Assembly: GCA_963628035.1 (NCBI GenBank) | Contig: CAVGED010000096.1 | Span: 1 to 64,000, forward strand | Direction of reading: 5' to 3' | DNA from: 14-2 sp963628035 | GTDB lineage: Bacteria; Bacillota; Clostridia; Lachnospirales; Lachnospiraceae | Length of the DNA stretch: 64,000 nucleotides | Part shown: positions 61,793 through 64,000 of the stretch, one piece after another | How the letters are laid out: each line of letters opens with the position of its first letter | Numbering within the stretch: the stretch's first letter is position 1 | Program-made: the position numbers and the translations under genes | The notes under the pieces: model-generated | What the model was told of the DNA's origin: nothing | Databases searched by the model: none | What the model saw: only the letters and a program-made list of their open reading frames with translations

Positions 61793-63598
61793 TTATTTTA
61801 TTGTCTTATAGATCGGTCCGTATGCCTGGCAGGCTCTGAAATCCTGGCCTTCCTTATTCTGACCGAAGGCATTCCATGAAGCCGGACGGAAGATCTTTTC
61901 TTCCGGCACGTTGTGCATAGCAACCGGAATCCGTAGCATGGAGCACAGGGTGATCAGGTCAGCCCCGATATGGCCGTAGCTGATGGCTCCATGGTTGGCG
62001 CCCCAGTTGTTCATCACATCATAAGCCGTCTTGAAGGCTCCCTCACCGGTGGTTCTCGGTGCGAACCAGGTGCAGGGCCAGGTGTAATCCGTGCGCTTCC
62101 ACAGCACATCGGTCACCTCATCCGGCAGTTTCACAGTCCAACCCTCTGCAATCTGCAGCATGGGTCCTAAGTTCTTCACCAGATTCAGACGGATCATGGT
62201 AACCGGCATCTCTGCATCCGTCACGAAGCGTGAGGAATATCCACCGCCTCTAAAGTATCCCAGATCCGCATAGTTCCAGGTTACGGCATCCATGATGGCA
62301 TCCTGGTCTTCCTTCGTCACCTCATACCAGGGCTTCATCACGGGATTTCCGTTGGCATCCTTGGCCTTGCCGCAGGCATCCAGGCAGGCAGCGCCGGAAT
62401 TGATCAGATGGATAAATCCTCCGGCTTCCTTGGCCTTACCCGTAAGCTCATAGCCGCCCGTGGCCTTTCTTACTGCCTCCGGGCTCCAGTAGGTACGCAC
62501 ATCTGCAAAGATCTGGGCCGAATTGGTAAGCAGCTTACAGAACAGCATGCCCAGGCCGTTTAACACATCATTCTCAGTAGCCAAAACATATGGTTCCCTG
62601 GCTCCGTTCCAGTCAAAGGAGGTATTCAGAAGCGCCTCCGGATAATCGCAGTTGGGATAGAAGTCTGTCCACTGCCGCTGCCCCTGGAAGCCCGCTGCGA
62701 TGGCATTATGACCTACCATCTCTTCTTCGCAACCCTTAGGCAGATTGGGATTGCCATTCATCAGATCCTTGATGATGCACATCATCTTAACAACAAATTC
62801 CCAATCACCGTCCTTCTGCTCACGGGTTCTCTGCAGTTCTTCCGGATTCTTGTCAAAGCCTTCCTTACACTTTTCCTTCGTCCAAGCCAGAGCCTTCTGA
62901 TACTCTGCTTCGTCATAGATGCCTTCCGTCATACGGCGGATAACCTCCACCTCATCCACGGATTCCACACGCATACCAAGATATTCTTCAATAAACGCGG
63001 GATCAATGATAGAACCGCCGATTCCCATGGTTACGGAACCGATCTGCAGATAGGACTTTCCACGCATGGTTGCCACTGCAACAGCCGCGCGTCCAAACCG
63101 CAGCAGCTTCTCCTTCACGTCTTCCGGAATGGCTGTATCGTCAGCCTCGCACACATCATGACCGTAGATACCGAACGCCGGCAGTCCCTTCTGGGCGTGT
63201 GTAGCCAGCACAGAAGCCAGATAGACGGCTCCCGGACGCTCCGTACCATTGAAGCCCCAGACTGCCTTGATGGTCATAGGATCCATATCCATAGTCTCTG
63301 CACCGTAGCACCAGCAGGGTGTCACGGTCAGGGTGATGTCCACACCCGCCTTCTTAAACTTGTCTGCACAGGCCGCTGCCTCAGCCACACGGCCGATGGT
63401 GGTGTCGGCGATGATAACCTTCACCGGCTCACCGTTGCTGTACTTAATATTCTCCTCAAATAATTTTGCAGCGGACTTCGCCATATTCATGGTCTGGTTC
63501 TCCAGGGACTCCCGAACCTTCAAGGCTCCTCTTCTGCCATCGATGGTGGGACGGATCCCGATCACCGGATAATCCCCGATCAGTCTTGATTTTGCCAT
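61793..63598 (-). CDS. fucI: L-fucose isomerase
   Basis: Converts L-fucose to L-fuculose (also D-arabinose to D-ribulose). 601 residues with the N-terminal GIRPTIDGRRGALKVR, WGFNGTERPGAVYLA, and active-site stretches MVGHNAIAAGFQGQRQWTD and NHGAISYGHIGADL. AAGGAGG lies eight bases before the ATG at 63598. Fuculose kinase, aldolase and permease are not in the window. Confidence 0.97.
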   Translation of the reverse strand: MAKSRLIGDYPVIGIRPTIDGRRGALKVRESLENQTMNMAKSAAKLFEENIKYSNGEPVKVIIADTTIGRVAEAAACADKFKKAGVDITLTVTPCWCYGAETMDMDPMTIKAVWGFNGTERPGAVYLASVLATHAQKGLPAFGIYGHDVCEADDTAIPEDVKEKLLRFGRAAVAVATMRGKSYLQIGSVTMGIGGSIIDPAFIEEYLGMRVESVDEVEVIRRMTEGIYDEAEYQKALAWTKEKCKEGFDKNPEELQRTREQKDGDWEFVVKMMCIIKDLMNGNPNLPKGCEEEMVGHNAIAAGFQGQRQWTDFYPNCDYPEALLNTSFDWNGAREPYVLATENDVLNGLGMLFCKLLTNSAQIFADVRTYWSPEAVRKATGGYELTGKAKEAGGFIHLINSGAACLDACGKAKDANGNPVMKPWYEVTKEDQDAIMDAVTWNYADLGYFRGGGYSSRFVTDAEMPVTMIRLNLVKNLGPMLQIAEGWTVKLPDEVTDVLWKRTDYTWPCTWFAPRTTGEGAFKTAYDVMNNWGANHGAISYGHIGADLITLCSMLRIPVAMHNVPEEKIFRPASWNAFGQNKEGQDFRACQAYGPIYKTIK

Positions 63599-63633
63599 AA
63601 TTACATTCCTCCTTCTTGTTAGATGCATCAGCC

Positions 63634-63648
63634 ACGAAACGGTTCGCT
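63634..63648. promoter_or_regulatory. downstream fuc operator
   Basis: ACGAAACGGTTCGCT, centred on the palindrome GAAACGGTTC, in the 5' leader of fucI; identical at its core to the upstream copy at 63756. Confidence 0.65.
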
Positions 63649-63716
63649 CTACTCTCCCCGCATATCATCGGCCATTTTGGATGATTCAATCCTTTCATCA
63701 TCCTGTTTTTAGTGCA

Positions 63717-63745
63717 ATTATACTATTTTTTTATAGGTTCGTCAA
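63717..63745 (-). promoter_or_regulatory. sigma-A promoter of fucI-fucU
   Basis: TTGACG, 17 bp, TATAAT on the minus strand, ~120 bp before fucI; close to consensus. Confidence 0.85.
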
Positions 63746-63752
63746 TACGTTT

Positions 63753-63773
63753 AAAGCGAAACGGTTCGCTTTT
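63753..63773. promoter_or_regulatory. upstream fuc operator
   Basis: AAAGCGAA-acgg-TTCGCTTTT dyad directly upstream of the -35. The GAAACGGTTC core with central CG is typical of LacI-family operators. Confidence 0.65.
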
Positions 63774-63786
63774 GTTGTGCAAAGCG

Positions 63787-63978
63787 TTACTATTCGCAGC
63801 ACGCATATGTCAGCAAACAGATTCATCGAGCTTGCTCGTAAGAAGCTGTTTGTTGATGTATGTGTGACTGGAATCAGGAACCTCCACCCACATAAGCAAA
63901 ACAGAAAGTTGCACAGCAACGACAGACAGCTCTGCTGGCTGGTTTTGCGCATGTGCGTGGAGGGGCTGCGAATAGTAA
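63787..63978. repeat. 192-bp element bounded by 14-bp inverted repeats
   Basis: TTACTATTCGCAGC at 63787-63800 and its exact complement GCTGCGAATAGTAA at 63965-63978 bracket DNA with internal hairpins: CAGCAAACAG / CTGTTTGTTG (63811-63855) and GTTG-cacag-CAAC (63909-63921). The only open frames are short and lack family features. It could be a MITE-like or structured intergenic repeat. The remaining bases to 64000 show nothing. Confidence 0.55.
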
Positions 63979-64000
63979 TGTCAAAGCCATTTATCCATGA

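Noticed and set aside
63731..63952. 73-codon minus-strand frame in the right-edge region
   Set aside because: It overlaps the fuc promoter, upstream operator and the inverted-repeat element, has no SD of note, and its Cys/Leu-rich translation looks like read-through of structured noncoding DNA.

Overview
The window is ordinary chromosomal DNA from a low-to-mid GC, anaerobic, Gram-positive Clostridia bacterium, most likely a gut Lachnospiraceae (Blautia/Dorea-like; the genus cannot be fixed from this sequence alone). The basis is: AddAB instead of RecBCD, a Cys-containing L31, the rho-rpmE-DUF1385-prmC-prfA order, DUF4364, the UPF0237/UPF0210 pair, a CBS/DRTGG-type pyrophosphatase and L-fucose catabolism genes. 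Coding density is high and 42 of the 47 genes called lie on the minus strand. No tRNA, rRNA, CRISPR array, prophage or intact insertion sequence was seen.

Layout, left to right. 1-0.8 kb: the 3' part of an Rpn/YhgA-type nuclease gene. 0.9-12.5 kb (minus): maf with an unusual tail, addA, addB, pepF, a YdcF-like membrane protein and lgt. 12.5-17.8 kb (minus): the translation/transcription block prfA, prmC, DUF1385, rpmE and rho, where Rho carries a ~200-residue disordered insertion. 18.0-19.7 kb (plus): malic enzyme and DUF4364. 19.7-28.5 kb (minus): HAD phosphatase, purA, a LysR regulator, Ca2+-ATPase, DegV, flavin reductase and a CBS-type pyrophosphatase. 28.5-37.2 kb (minus): a tail-anchored coiled-coil protein, ung, hisF, hisH, UPF0210, UPF0237, a WalJ-like hydrolase, coaE and polA. 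37.3-42.1 kb (minus): a giant six-domain multicopper-oxidase-like protein and a DUF2935 protein, preceded by a long hairpin that buries the operon's ribosome binding site. 42.1-46.0 kb: quinone oxidoreductase, EamA transporter and Gfo/Idh/MocA dehydrogenase (minus), divergent from an AraC regulator (plus). 46.1-54.5 kb (minus): a one-carbon operon folC-folE-folP-folBK-(Hcy methyltransferase/MTHF reductase)-metH. 54.7-56.8 kb (plus): an LtaS-like phosphoglycerol transferase with a C-terminal IPT/TIG domain. 56.9-61.1 kb (minus): parE-parC. 61.3-64.0 kb (minus): fucI-fucU with a clear promoter flanked by two matching operators, then a ~190 bp inverted-repeat-bounded element at the right edge.

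Most of the content is housekeeping. The best candidates for something undescribed are: the MnxG-like multicopper protein/DUF2935 pair in an apparent anaerobe, with its copper ligands split across repeats in permuted order and translation apparently gated by a hairpin; the prion-like insertion in Rho; the antitoxin-like tail on Maf; the dyad inside the parEC promoter; the 11-bp-phased repeats in front of the LtaS-like gene; and the terminal-inverted-repeat element at the right edge. All functional calls rest on reading the sequence and on family knowledge; no database search was run.
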